Source of the DNA: Acidimicrobiia bacterium
GTDB taxonomy: Bacteria > Actinomycetota > Acidimicrobiia > Acidimicrobiales > Aldehydirespiratoraceae
Assembly: GCA_022819505.1 (NCBI GenBank)
Contig: JAJEHD010000018.1
Location: forward strand, 310,001 to 374,000
Direction of reading: 5' to 3'
Length of the DNA: 64,000 nucleotides
Both the position numbers and the translations under genes were made by a program. Positions 7,155 through 15,835 of this stretch are shown here, piece by piece. The notes under the pieces are model-generated. The model did not search any database. It was not told where the DNA came from and saw only the letters and a program-made list of their open reading frames with translations. Positions within the stretch are counted from its first letter, which is position 1; each line of letters begins with the position of its first letter.

Positions 7155-9131
7155 ATGAGCAACGTCGCGGCCGGCTCGGCGGCCGTTGCCGCGGGACTGG
7201 CCGCGGCTCTGCTGGGCATAGCCGTCACCGCGCTGGGCCTCGTGGGCCGCTACCCCCGCTGGGGGCACGCCGCCCGCCTGCTCACCTATCTCATGGGTGC
7301 GGCCGCGGTCGCCGGCGTCGCGGTGATGGAGCGGGCTCTGATCACCCGCGACTTCGGTGTCAAGTTCGTGGCCGACAACGGCTCGTCCACCACTCCGGCC
7401 ATCTTCAACGTGGCCACCCTGTGGTCGGCGCTGGAGGGGTCCATCCTGCTCTGGGCGCTGGTGCTGTGCGGCTACACGGTGGCCGTGGCGGTGAGATTCC
7501 GGCGCCACGGCAACGACTTGATGGTGGCCTGGGCGCTGCTCGTCATGTTCGCGGTAAGCGCCTTCTTCTTCGCGCTGATGGTCGGCCCGGCCGACCCCTT
7601 CATCGGGGTCGAGGTGCCCGCGGGCTACGACGGACCCGGCCCCAACCCGCTGTTGCAGAACCACATCCTCATGGCCTTCCACCCGCCGATCCTCTACCTC
7701 GGCTACGTGGGATTCACCGTGCCCTTCGCCTTCGCGGTCGCCGCGCTGGCCACCGGGCGCCTCGGAGAGGGCTGGCTCGCCTCCACCCGTCGCTGGACGG
7801 TGGCCGCCTGGGGCTTCCTGACCTTCGGCATCGTGCTGGGCGCCTGGTGGAGCTACGAGACGCTGGGCTGGGGCGGGTACTGGGCCTGGGACCCAGTGGA
7901 GAACGCCTCGTTCCTGCCCTGGCTCACCGGCACCGCGTACCTGCACTCGGTGATAGTTCAGGAGCGCCGCGGGATGCTGCGGGTGTGGAACCTGTCGCTG
8001 GTGATCGCCACCTTCTCGCTGACGATCCTGGGGACGTTCCTCACCCGCTCCGGAGTGCTGGCCTCGGTGCACTCCTTCACCGAGTCGGGCATCGGCCCGG
8101 CCATCCTCGGATTCTTCGCGGTCATCGTGGCCGTGTCGCTGGCCCTCATCGCGTGGCGGGGCGACCGGTTGCGAACCCCGGGCCGGATCGCGGCGCCGGT
8201 GTCGCGGGAGGGAGCCTTCCTGGCCAACAACGCCCTGTTCGCCGCGTTCGCGTTCGTCGTGCTGCTCGGCACGGTGTTCCCCCTTTTGGTGGAGGCGTTC
8301 GACGGCCGCACCATCTCGGTGGGGAACCCGTACTTCGATCGGATGACCCGACCCATCGGCTTCGCGCTGCTGTTCCTGATGGCTGTGGCGCCGATGCTGC
8401 CCTGGGGAGGGTCAACCCGCCGTGCGCCGACAGAGCTGTTGGGCCGCCGGTTGCTGGTGCCGGCGTGGATCGCGGCCGTGGCGCTGGTCGTGGCCGTGCT
8501 CGGCGGGGCCCGCGGCTGGGCCGCGCTGCTGGCGTTCGGCCTGGGCGGCTTCGCGGGCGGGGCTGCGCTGCGCCAGATCGTCCTGGCGGTGCGCCGCCAC
8601 CGGTGGCGGGGCCTGGTGGGACGCACCAACGGCGGCATGATCGTGCATCTTGGCGTGGTCCTGGTGGCGGTGGCCTTCGCGGCCAGCCAGTCCTATGTCC
8701 GCCAGGCCGAGTTCGATCTCGAGGCCAACCAGCAGGCGAGCTTCGCCGGCCATGAGATCGTCTATCTCGGCTCCGCGGTGGTGGTCCACGAGAACCGCAC
8801 CGAGCGGGTGGCCTTCGTAAGGGTCGACGACGCCAAGACCTACGGGCCGGCCATCGCCACCTACCCGTTCGCCTCCCAGACCATCGGGATCCCGTCGGTG
8901 CGCTCCACCCTGCGCGACGACGTGGCGCTGGCGGTGCTGTCGTTCCCGGACGAGGCCGGTCCCGACCGGGTGATCCTGAGAGTGACCGTCCAGCCGCTGG
9001 TGGCGTGGCTGTGGCTGGGCGGCATCGTGATGGCGGCCGGCACCGTCCTGTCGCTGATCCCGGCCGGGTCGGGACGCCGCCGGCCCGAGCAGACCGCGGC
9101 CCCTGCGGCCCCCGCGGAGACGGTGGCATGA
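7155..9131 (+). CDS. ccmF: Cytochrome c heme lyase subunit CcmF
   Basis: This 658-residue membrane protein attaches heme to apocytochrome c with CcmH. The WWD signature WGGYWAWDPVENASFLPW is near residues 239-256, with many hydrophobic segments before and after it. Further family marks include the conserved HPPILYLGYVGF and the LTRSGVLASVHSF segment. A large extracytoplasmic C-terminal loop ends with a final membrane helix (WLWLGGIVMAAGTVLSLIP). The length is normal for CcmF. Its stop overlaps the start of the thioredoxin-like gene by four bases. Confidence 0.95.
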   Translation: MSNVAAGSAAVAAGLAAALLGIAVTALGLVGRYPRWGHAARLLTYLMGAAAVAGVAVMERALITRDFGVKFVADNGSSTTPAIFNVATLWSALEGSILLWALVLCGYTVAVAVRFRRHGNDLMVAWALLVMFAVSAFFFALMVGPADPFIGVEVPAGYDGPGPNPLLQNHILMAFHPPILYLGYVGFTVPFAFAVAALATGRLGEGWLASTRRWTVAAWGFLTFGIVLGAWWSYETLGWGGYWAWDPVENASFLPWLTGTAYLHSVIVQERRGMLRVWNLSLVIATFSLTILGTFLTRSGVLASVHSFTESGIGPAILGFFAVIVAVSLALIAWRGDRLRTPGRIAAPVSREGAFLANNALFAAFAFVVLLGTVFPLLVEAFDGRTISVGNPYFDRMTRPIGFALLFLMAVAPMLPWGGSTRRAPTELLGRRLLVPAWIAAVALVVAVLGGARGWAALLAFGLGGFAGGAALRQIVLAVRRHRWRGLVGRTNGGMIVHLGVVLVAVAFAASQSYVRQAEFDLEANQQASFAGHEIVYLGSAVVVHENRTERVAFVRVDDAKTYGPAIATYPFASQTIGIPSVRSTLRDDVALAVLSFPDEAGPDRVILRVTVQPLVAWLWLGGIVMAAGTVLSLIPAGSGRRRPEQTAAPAAPAETVA

Positions 9132-9742
9132 GCGCGCGCGGCCTTCGTGATCCGGATCCCGCTTCGGGGACTCCGCATACGGCCGGATCGAGTGCCGGCA
9201 GGTGGCGGACGGCCTGGATCGCGGTGCCGCTGGCGGTGGCGGTCGCCGTGCTGGTGGTGGTGCTGGCCACCCGTGACTCCGCGGTCGAGCGCAACGCCTC
9301 CAGTCCCATCCTGGGCGGGCTCGCACCGCCGGTGGTGGGCGTCACCACCGCAGGCGAGTCCTTCGACCTGGACCAGTGGCGGGGCCGGTGGGTGATCGTC
9401 AACTTCTTCCAGAGCACCTGCGTCCCCTGCATCATCGAGCATCCCGAGCTGGTCGCCTTCAGCGAGCGCCACGCGGTGGCCGGTGATGCCCGGGTTGTGT
9501 CGGTGACCTTCGACGACACTGCCGAGAACGTGCGGCGGTTCTTCGAGGTCAACGGAGGGGACTGGCCGGTGCTGGTGGAGGGCGCCAGCGAGGCGGCCGT
9601 CGCCTACGGCGTGACCGGGGTTCCCGAGTCGTACCTGGTGGCGCCCTCGGGTGTGGTGGTGTGGAAGCAGCTCGGCGGGGTCACGGCCGACGGCATCGAC
9701 GATGTGATCGCCCAGCTCACGGCGGCCTCTGCGACCCCATGA
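9128..9742 (+). CDS. ccmG: Membrane-anchored thioredoxin-like protein CcmG/DsbE
   Basis: This 204-residue protein has an N-terminal anchor at about 30-47 and a TlpA-like thioredoxin domain. The active site is Cys98-Val-Pro-Cys101 in STCVPC, and the cis-Pro loop is GVPESYLV. It reduces apocytochrome cysteines before heme ligation. The ATG at 9128 was chosen because it overlaps the ccmF stop (ATGA) and puts the anchor at a normal distance. The stop overlaps the next start as well. It lacks the acidic insert seen in some CcmG proteins, but context makes this role the best fit. Confidence 0.9.
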   Translation: MSARGLRDPDPASGTPHTAGSSAGRWRTAWIAVPLAVAVAVLVVVLATRDSAVERNASSPILGGLAPPVVGVTTAGESFDLDQWRGRWVIVNFFQSTCVPCIIEHPELVAFSERHAVAGDARVVSVTFDDTAENVRRFFEVNGGDWPVLVEGASEAAVAYGVTGVPESYLVAPSGVVVWKQLGGVTADGIDDVIAQLTAASATP

Positions 9743-11130
9743 GGCGCCGCGCTGCCAGCTGGACGGCGGCCATCCTGGTGGCTGTCGCGGCCTTCGTGTA
9801 CGGCGCGGTGGCCGAAGGGCCTCCGAGCACCAACGCCGACCGGGTCCGGGCCCTGGCCGAGGACTTCGCCTGCCCGGTGTGCTCGGGCCAGTCAATTGCC
9901 GAGAGCGATGTGCCGGTGGCCCGCGAGATCCGAAGGCAGGTCGCGGTCTGGGTCGACGAGGGCCGCAGCGACGCCTACATCCGCGACCAGCTGGTGGCGG
10001 CCTACGACACCGACATCGACTACAACCCCTCGGGCTCGGGGATAACCAGCCTGGTATGGATCCTTCCGCTGCTCGCCGGGGGCGGCATCACGGCCGTGGT
10101 GGTCGTGATGCTGAGACCCGGTCGCGGCCCGGCCCGGGACTCCGGCGCGCTTCCGACGGCGGGACGCCGGCGGCGCTGGCGCAACGCGGCCACCTGGACC
10201 GTCGCCGTGGTGGTGGTGGCCGGTGCCGCGGGCCTGCTGGTGGCCCGGTCCTCGGGCAGCCGCACCGCCGACGGCTCCATCACGGGCGAGATCCGGTCCA
10301 CCGCCCGCGAGAAGATCTTCGAGGCCCAGCAACGGCTCTCCGACGGCGACATGGCTGGCGCCATCGCCGCCTACGACGATGCCCTGGAGATCCAGCCCTC
10401 CAATGTGGAGGCGCTCACCTACCGGGGCTGGCTCACATCCCGCCAGGGTGACCTGGCCGGCGCCGCGCCGTACCTCGATGACGCGGTGGCGGTGGATCCC
10501 GCCTATCCCGACGCCCGGCTGTTCAGGGCCATCGTGGCCCTCGAGGAGGGCGACGGCGCGAGCGCAGCCCAGGATCTGGCCGTCTTCGACTCGCTGGACC
10601 CGCCCCCCTATGCGGAGCAGCTGCTGGCCCAGTCCCGGGTTCGGGAGCGGATTGCGGAAGCCCGCGACGCCGCCGCGTTGGAGTCTGTAGAGGCGCTGGC
10701 CGCTCTCGAGGAGCGCCCCGCCTTCGGCGACACCGCGCTGTCGGTTGCGGAAGCTCTGGCGGCGTCGGAGGCTCTAGCCGGCCGGGGAGACCTGCTGGAG
10801 GCGGTGCAGCTGCTCGACTGGGTTCTGGAGTCCCGCCCCGCCGACCCGGACGTGCTGGCGGGTCGGGGCTGGCTGCTGGTCCGCAGCGGCGACGCCGAGC
10901 TGTTCGCGCTGGGCGTCCACTACCTGGATGCCGCTCTCGGCAATGACCGGTCCAATGCCAGGGGTCTGGTCTACCGGGCCTTCGCGCGCTGGCTGCATGG
11001 GGACATCCCGGGGGGGCGAGCCGATCTGGCGGCCTTCGATGCCTTGCCACACCGGCCACCGGACCTGGTGCGCCTCATCGAGGATCGGGGCTTGAGGACC
11101 GCCCTCGGAGCGCCCGACCCAAATCGGTAG
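9739..11130 (+). CDS. ccmH: CcmH fused to a TPR (CcmI-like) domain
   Basis: This 463-residue protein has an N-terminal signal anchor, then the CcmH domain with Cys45-Pro-Val-Cys48 in FACPVCSGQSIAES. CcmH passes electrons to apocytochrome c in the heme ligation step. A second membrane helix lies near 110-127 and a third near 154-170. The rest is helical with tetratricopeptide-like repeats (for example DMAGAIAAYDDALEIQPSNVEALTYRG, given here only as its position near 208-235), the part that in proteobacterial CcmI holds apocytochrome. It is the last gene of the overlapping ccm unit. Confidence 0.88.
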   Translation: MRRRAASWTAAILVAVAAFVYGAVAEGPPSTNADRVRALAEDFACPVCSGQSIAESDVPVAREIRRQVAVWVDEGRSDAYIRDQLVAAYDTDIDYNPSGSGITSLVWILPLLAGGGITAVVVVMLRPGRGPARDSGALPTAGRRRRWRNAATWTVAVVVVAGAAGLLVARSSGSRTADGSITGEIRSTAREKIFEAQQRLSDGDMAGAIAAYDDALEIQPSNVEALTYRGWLTSRQGDLAGAAPYLDDAVAVDPAYPDARLFRAIVALEEGDGASAAQDLAVFDSLDPPPYAEQLLAQSRVRERIAEARDAAALESVEALAALEERPAFGDTALSVAEALAASEALAGRGDLLEAVQLLDWVLESRPADPDVLAGRGWLLVRSGDAELFALGVHYLDAALGNDRSNARGLVYRAFARWLHGDIPGGRADLAAFDALPHRPPDLVRLIEDRGLRTALGAPDPNR

Positions 11131-11178
11131 AGAAACCCGTCATATAGGAGGACAACCCACACAGATTTGAGTGAACCC

Positions 11179-11193
11179 GCCGGTTCAGCCGGC
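11179..11193. terminator. Small hairpin between convergent genes
   Basis: GCCGG, loop TTCAG, CCGGC form a 5-bp stem between the end of ccmH and the end of the convergent gene on the minus strand. There is no T-run, so termination is only suggested. Confidence 0.35.
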
Positions 11194-11194
11194 T

Positions 11195-12169
11195 TCAGGC
11201 GTTGAGGCGGTCGTAACCGGCTCTGAGGAAGGCCACCGCGGTGCCGTAATGGTCGCCGGCCCGGGCCAGGTCGCCGAACGCGAGGGAGGCACCGTTGAAG
11301 CTGGCCTCGTTCCAGAACGGGTCCGAGCGGTCGACATCGTCCCAGGCGGCCACGTAGATGTAGGGCTCGTCGTGGGAGTGGTCCCCGGGCGAGAAGCCGT
11401 AGGTGGCCCGCCGGCCCGCCCCGGCGTCGCCGGCCGCGATGGCCGGATCGAAGTGCCCGGGCCACAGCTGCACCCGCTCGGGATCGGCCACCCCGGGCGA
11501 GAAGCGAAGCTCCTCCAGCGCGGCGGTGGCCAGACCGAACCATGCCCCCAGGAACTCACCGACCTCAGCCTGGGTCTCGAGCGGGCGGTCGATGTCGCCC
11601 GGATCGGGGCTGTCGTGCTCGGCTGCGGCGGTGCCGGGGGCCACGCCGGCGAACTCGCCGGCCTCCCGCAGCGTCGTGATGGTGGTGGATCGGGCCTGCG
11701 CCGCCGTCTGGACCACCAGTTGATCGCCGGCCACCCGCACCTGCACGTCGTCGCCGAAGAAGGGCGTGCCGAAGCCGCCTCGCGTGTAGCGCAGACCGAA
11801 CTTGCCGTTGCACTGGTAACGGGCCTCCGCCACGACCGAGTAGGCCAGCCGGTGGAAGTCGAACAGAGCAGCCCGGTAGTCCGGCGGCAGCTCGGGGACC
11901 TGCGGGCGGGCCCCCAGCCAGCGATCCGCGGCGAAACCGGCCAGCTCCGGCCGGGCCTCGATCAACTCGTCCCAAGTGAGATCCCCTCCCGAGTGGGGCG
12001 CTATCACCGGGCCGGCGCCCGAGGGCGTTGGATCGGCAGGGTCGTCGGCCCAGAACGGCGGATCGGCCACCGCCGGCGGGCTGGGCTCCAACACCCTCAC
12101 GTCGTAACCGTCGCCGGCCGCGGCCGCGGCCTCGGCGGCGGGATCGTGAGCGAGGGCAAGATCGTTCAT
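11195..12169 (-). CDS. Conserved hypothetical protein, unknown function
   Basis: This 324-residue protein has no recognised family. The N-terminal 60 residues are Ala/Pro-rich. The middle contains FHRLAYSVVAEARYQCNGKFGLRYTRGGFG, which looks like a structured core, and the C-terminal third has GFSPGDHSHDEPYIYVAAW followed by DPFWNEASFNGA. No signal peptide, membrane segment or catalytic triad is clear. The ATG at 12169 was chosen because GAGGCG lies just before it, while the frame continues upstream without a better start. It diverges from the DUF3179 lipoprotein gene with only 50 bases between start codons. Confidence 0.6.
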   Translation of the reverse strand: MNDLALAHDPAAEAAAAAGDGYDVRVLEPSPPAVADPPFWADDPADPTPSGAGPVIAPHSGGDLTWDELIEARPELAGFAADRWLGARPQVPELPPDYRAALFDFHRLAYSVVAEARYQCNGKFGLRYTRGGFGTPFFGDDVQVRVAGDQLVVQTAAQARSTTITTLREAGEFAGVAPGTAAAEHDSPDPGDIDRPLETQAEVGEFLGAWFGLATAALEELRFSPGVADPERVQLWPGHFDPAIAAGDAGAGRRATYGFSPGDHSHDEPYIYVAAWDDVDRSDPFWNEASFNGASLAFGDLARAGDHYGTAVAFLRAGYDRLNA

Positions 12170-12205
12170 GGGAACGCCTCTGCGTATGCGGAGGGTGCGT
12201 GACGT

Positions 12206-12211
12206 TAGGTT
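12206..12211 (+). promoter_or_regulatory. Putative -10 box before the DUF3179 gene
   Basis: TAGGTT (TANNNT) lies 8 bases before the ATG at 12220, which would give a very short or absent leader. Confidence 0.4.
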
Positions 12212-12219
12212 GCTCCAAT

Positions 12220-13608
12220 ATGTCCCGCAAGACACAGGTCGTTTCTCCCCGGATCGCGGCCGCCGCCGTGTTCTTGGCCCTGGTTGCCGCGGTCATCGGA
12301 TGCTCGGAGTCGACCGGCGAGCCCGATGCGACCGTCACCGCATCCCAGTTGGCGGCCGACCCGTCCCCGACCGGCAGCCAGGAGGGCAGTGCCCCCGACT
12401 TCGGCTCCGGTCCGGTCTCGGGGGAAGCCGTCGACGGGGACGCCAGTCCCGAGCCCACCGCGGAAGCCGGGTCCGCGACCACGCCCGACACCACTGCTGC
12501 CGCCTCCGAGGCTCCCGAGGAGGGCTCGCCGGCCGCGGGCCGGACCGGGCCCATCCAGTCGACGCCCCGAGAGGACGTGCCCAGCGCGCTGCAAGATCCG
12601 TTCGGCCCCGACCATCCCGAGCCGCTGGTGGACCTCGACGAGATCCGGGGCGTCGTGCCGCCCGACGCCATTCCCGCCCTGGAGGACCCGGCCTTCGAGC
12701 CGGCCGCCGAGGTCGGCTGGCTGGCACCGGTGGAGCCGGTGCTGGCGCTGGAGATCAACGGCGACGCCCGGGCCTACCCGCTGCGGATCATGACTTGGCA
12801 CGAGCTCGTCAACGGCACCGTCGGAGGCGTGCCGGTGACGGTGTCGTATTGCCCGCTGTGCAACTCGGCGGTGGCCTACGACCGCCGGGTGGGGGAGCGC
12901 ATCCTGGATTTCGGCACCTCCGGCGCGCTGTTCAACTCGTCGCTGGTGATGTACGACCGCCAGACCGAGAGCCTGTGGTCGCACTACACCGGCGAGGCCA
13001 TCATCGGCCATCTCACCGGGATCCAGCTCGACCTGATCCCGGTGCAGACGGTGTCGTTCGAGAGGTTCCTGGCATCGCACCCGGGCGGTCAGGTGCTCAG
13101 CCTTGACACCGGCCACTTCCGCCGGTACGGGGAGAACCCCTACGCCTTCTACGACTCCAGCAACCGGCCCTTCCTCTTCAGCGGGCCCTTCGACGACCGG
13201 CTCGAACCCATCACCCGGGTGTTGGCGCTGCGCGACGGCGGCGACGGGGCTGTCATTCCCTACGACGTGCTGGCCGAGCACCGTGTCGTGCCCTTCACCT
13301 TCGCGGGGCGGGAGCTGGTGGCCCTGTTCGAGCCGGGCACGGCCAGCGCCCTAGACAGCCCGCTGATCGAGGAGGGCCGGGACGTGGGGGCCACCGGTGT
13401 GTTCGTCGGGTCCGTCGACGGCCGGCCCCTGGAGCTGTCAGCCGACGCCGGAGGTGGATTCGTGGACGTTGGATCCGGCGCTGTCTACGACATCCTGGGC
13501 CGACCCTCGGGCGGCTCCGGGCCGGCGCTGGAGCCGGTCGAGCATCTCGACACCTTCTGGTTCGCGGTGGCCGCGTTCTATCCCGACGCCGAGATCATCG
13601 GGCGCTAG
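12220..13608 (+). CDS. DUF3179-family lipoprotein
   Basis: This 462-residue protein has a lipoprotein signal ending AAVIGC-SES, so it is predicted to be anchored outside the membrane. An acidic, Ser/Thr/Pro-rich linker of about 90 residues follows. The core then carries the DUF3179 hallmarks ALEINGDARAYPL, MTWHELVNG and VSYCPLCNSAVAYDR. The two Cys in CPLC may bind a metal or heme-like group, but no biochemical role is established to my knowledge. Start choice rests on the signal peptide. The frame is open upstream without a signal-like sequence. Confidence 0.85.
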   Translation: MSRKTQVVSPRIAAAAVFLALVAAVIGCSESTGEPDATVTASQLAADPSPTGSQEGSAPDFGSGPVSGEAVDGDASPEPTAEAGSATTPDTTAAASEAPEEGSPAAGRTGPIQSTPREDVPSALQDPFGPDHPEPLVDLDEIRGVVPPDAIPALEDPAFEPAAEVGWLAPVEPVLALEINGDARAYPLRIMTWHELVNGTVGGVPVTVSYCPLCNSAVAYDRRVGERILDFGTSGALFNSSLVMYDRQTESLWSHYTGEAIIGHLTGIQLDLIPVQTVSFERFLASHPGGQVLSLDTGHFRRYGENPYAFYDSSNRPFLFSGPFDDRLEPITRVLALRDGGDGAVIPYDVLAEHRVVPFTFAGRELVALFEPGTASALDSPLIEEGRDVGATGVFVGSVDGRPLELSADAGGGFVDVGSGAVYDILGRPSGGSGPALEPVEHLDTFWFAVAAFYPDAEIIGR

Positions 13609-13637
13609 CCGCCGTGCCCGGCCCGTGCGGTCGGGGT

Positions 13638-14513
13638 TCAGCGGCGAAACGAGCGGAGCCAGCTCAAGAAGGACGCCGCGGCCGGATTCAGCCGCCGGGC
13701 CGCCGGGGTCACCAGGTAGTAGTGCTCGCGCGATGGGCGCACCATTCCCGCCACCACCGCCAGTTCGCCGCGCTCGATGAGATCCTCGACAATCATCTCG
13801 TGGACGAGGGCTATGCCTCTGCCCATCCAGGCCAGGTCGATCATGTGCAGGAAGGTCATCGACCGGTGGGTGTGGGGCCAGGGCTCCAGTGTCATGTCGA
13901 AGCCTGAGAGGAAGTGCTGCCAGCCGTCCCCGCCGACGACTTCCAGGAGCGTCGCGTTGGCGAGGTCCGGCGGGGAGGTGATCTCCGATGCGATTTCGGG
14001 CCGGGCAACGGCCAGCAGGTTCTGGGGCCCGACGACGAGTTCCGCCTCCTCCCCGACCGGACCGAAGTCGATGTGCACCGGCGCGCCGGTCGCGAGAGGC
14101 GGCTCGGCCCAGTAGCTCGTCGTCAGGTCGAGTTCGACCTCCGGGTGCTCATCCAGGAAGGCGGGCAGCCGGGGAAGCAGCCAACGGGTGACGAAGGTGC
14201 TGTTGGCTCGGACCTCCAAGCAGTTGTCATGCGCTCGCGCCCGGATCTGTCCCAGGCCGTGCTCGATGCGAGCCAGGCCGTCGGCCACGGCGGTGGCTAA
14301 CTGGCGACCGTCCTCGGTGGGCCGCACCGAGGGCCCGCTCCTCTCGAACAAGACCCGGCCGAGCATCCTCTCCAGCAGGCGGATCTGCTGGCTCACCGCG
14401 GGCTGGCTGACGGCGAGCTCGTGAGCGGCCCGGGTGAAGTTCGAGTGCCTGGCGGCCGCCTCGAAGGTCCTCAGCAGGTGAAGCGGTGGTTCGGGACCGG
14501 AGAAGATCATCAT
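13638..14513 (-). CDS. LysR-family transcriptional regulator (GcvA-like)
   Basis: This 291-residue regulator has a standard LysR N-terminal winged helix: LLRTFEAAARHSNFTRAAHELAVSQPAVSQQIRLLE, occupying about residues 13-48. An effector domain follows. The ASQPAVS-type recognition helix is intact and the length is normal. It diverges from the HD-domain gene at 14640. A perfect inverted repeat with the T-N11-A LysR box lies only 6 bases upstream of its start, so autoregulation and control of the HD gene are both likely. The inducer is unknown. A second ATG one codon later is an equally possible start. Confidence 0.9.
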   Translation of the reverse strand: MMIFSGPEPPLHLLRTFEAAARHSNFTRAAHELAVSQPAVSQQIRLLERMLGRVLFERSGPSVRPTEDGRQLATAVADGLARIEHGLGQIRARAHDNCLEVRANSTFVTRWLLPRLPAFLDEHPEVELDLTTSYWAEPPLATGAPVHIDFGPVGEEAELVVGPQNLLAVARPEIASEITSPPDLANATLLEVVGGDGWQHFLSGFDMTLEPWPHTHRSMTFLHMIDLAWMGRGIALVHEMIVEDLIERGELAVVAGMVRPSREHYYLVTPAARRLNPAAASFLSWLRSFRR

Positions 14514-14518
14514 TCAAT

Positions 14519-14535
14519 CATAAGCAAGTCTTATG
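14519..14535. promoter_or_regulatory. LysR operator (inverted repeat with T-N11-A)
   Basis: CATAAG, five bases, CTTATG is a perfect 6-bp inverted repeat containing T-N11-A, the LysR-box consensus. It stands out as AT-rich in a GC-rich region between the divergent LysR and HD genes, close to the LysR start. Confidence 0.75.
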
Positions 14536-14639
14536 TACAGGCGGAGGATTCGCAGCCGTCATGGTCTCGCTCGCGGCTCTCGCGTCGGCTTGAATGGGGA
14601 CAGGCCAACCCGTGCTCGCATTGGAAGGGAGCGCCAGGA

Positions 14640-15221
14640 ATGGCTGACACGCCGACAGACACCTTCACCGTCAGTTGGACCGCGATGGCCGACGGGACCG
14701 TCGAGGACTACGCCCAGCTCAGCAAGATCTTCGAGAGCCACGGCCGCGAGACGCTCGTAGGTCACCTGCTCTCGGTGATGAGGCTGCTGGAGGGCCCCAC
14801 CCTCGGATACCAGATCGACCGGGAGCGCCATTGCCGCCAGTCCGCCACCCGGGCACTGCGCAACGGGGAGTCCGACGAGTTCGTCGTGGCCGCGCTGCTG
14901 CACGACATCGGCGACGTGCTGGCCCCCGACAACCACAGCGGCGTGGCGGCCGCCATAGTCGCCCCCTACGTGAGCTCCGAGACGGAGTGGGTCGTGCGCC
15001 ACCACGGGCTGTTCCAGGGCTACTACTACTTCCACCACCTGGGCGGCGACCGCCATGCCCGCGAGCGCTACGGGGAGTCTCCCCACTACGACCGCTGCGT
15101 CGACTTCTGTGCCTCCTACGACCAGAACTGCTTCGACCCTGCCTACGACGACCTGCCGATGGAGGACTTCGTCCCCCTGCTGGAGCAGGTCTTCTCCCGG
15201 CCTCCCAACTACACCGCCTGA
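14640..15221 (+). CDS. HD-domain protein related to PhnZ/MIOX-type oxygenases
   Basis: This 193-residue protein has the HD metal motif AALLHDIGD (His88, Asp89) and additional candidate ligands His64, His99 and His121/His122. The segment LFQGYYYFHHLG at 124-135 is a strong family mark of a group related to PhnZ and myo-inositol oxygenases, di-iron enzymes that cleave C-C or C-P bonds with O2. Many annotated members are called simply HD-domain phosphohydrolase. Ribosome site AAGGGAG precedes the ATG. The divergent LysR gene and operator suggest it is induced by its substrate, which cannot be named from sequence. Confidence 0.75.
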   Translation: MADTPTDTFTVSWTAMADGTVEDYAQLSKIFESHGRETLVGHLLSVMRLLEGPTLGYQIDRERHCRQSATRALRNGESDEFVVAALLHDIGDVLAPDNHSGVAAAIVAPYVSSETEWVVRHHGLFQGYYYFHHLGGDRHARERYGESPHYDRCVDFCASYDQNCFDPAYDDLPMEDFVPLLEQVFSRPPNYTA

Positions 15222-15265
15222 CTCCGTCGACCCGGCCGCTTGGAGTCGCACCGGCCGGTGAGTTC

Positions 15266-15742
15266 TCAGGCTGCGCCGAAGGTGCGGGGGTGGCGGTAGG
15301 TGGCCGAGACGATCCGGCCGTCGACCACCTCGAGCTCCCAGATGGAGCCCTTCTTGCACCGGCCCAGATCGGGGATCTCCAGCCCGTACTGGGCCAGCAC
15401 CCACAGCACTCCTGGAATCACGTCGCCGTGACTGCAGAGCACCGAGTCGCCCTCGGCCGCGGCCAACGAACCCAGCAGTTCGAGAACCTCGGCAACGTAG
15501 GACCCCTCGGCCAGTTCGTCCGAGGCCTCGACCGGCAGCCCCAAGACCCGGCCCAGCGGCACCACAGTGTCCACGCAGCGCACGTAAGGGCTCGACAGGA
15601 TCCGGCGCACCGGCCGCTCCGCCAGGGCGACCGCTATGGCCTCGGCCTGCAACTGTCCCTGATCGTCCAGCGGGCGCTCGAAGTCGTCGTCCACCCAGGC
15701 CCCCCGGTTGCCCGCATCGGCGTGACGGACCAGATGCAGCAT
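15266..15742 (-). CDS. Histidine phosphatase (SixA-like)
   Basis: This 158-residue protein has the short branch-2-like layout of SixA phosphohistidine phosphatases. The nucleophile His7 sits in LVRHADAG, and the second catalytic His105 is in CSHGD. The region LSSPYVRCVDT at 49-59 supplies the conserved Arg. Known members remove phosphate from protein histidines or small phosphoesters. The ATG at 15742 was chosen because it puts the first strand MLHLVRH at the N terminus. It diverges from mrp, with 93 bases between starts. Confidence 0.85.
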   Translation of the reverse strand: MLHLVRHADAGNRGAWVDDDFERPLDDQGQLQAEAIAVALAERPVRRILSSPYVRCVDTVVPLGRVLGLPVEASDELAEGSYVAEVLELLGSLAAAEGDSVLCSHGDVIPGVLWVLAQYGLEIPDLGRCKKGSIWELEVVDGRIVSATYRHPRTFGAA

Positions 15743-15823
15743 CGATCCGCTACGAGCCGTCCTGGGCGGCCCGCTCGATCTCGCCGGCCGCGGCCGCCTT
15801 GAGGGGCGTTCTGGGCACCGCGT

Positions 15824-15829
15824 TAGCCT
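15824..15829 (+). promoter_or_regulatory. Putative -10 box of mrp
   Basis: TAGCCT lies 6 bases before the GTG start. TTGAGG at 15799-15804 could be a -35 with a long 19-base spacer. No ribosome site is present, which fits a leaderless message. Confidence 0.5.
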
Positions 15830-15835
15830 ACGCCT

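Noticed and set aside
11145..11200. Isolated AGGAGG sequence after ccmH that could start a short peptide
   Set aside because: No conserved or sizeable frame follows. A 12-codon TTG frame exists, but nothing supports it.
15220..15247. GACTCC...GGAGTC hairpin between the HD gene and the histidine phosphatase gene as a terminator
   Set aside because: The 6-bp stem has a 16-base loop and no T-run, so it is too weak to call.
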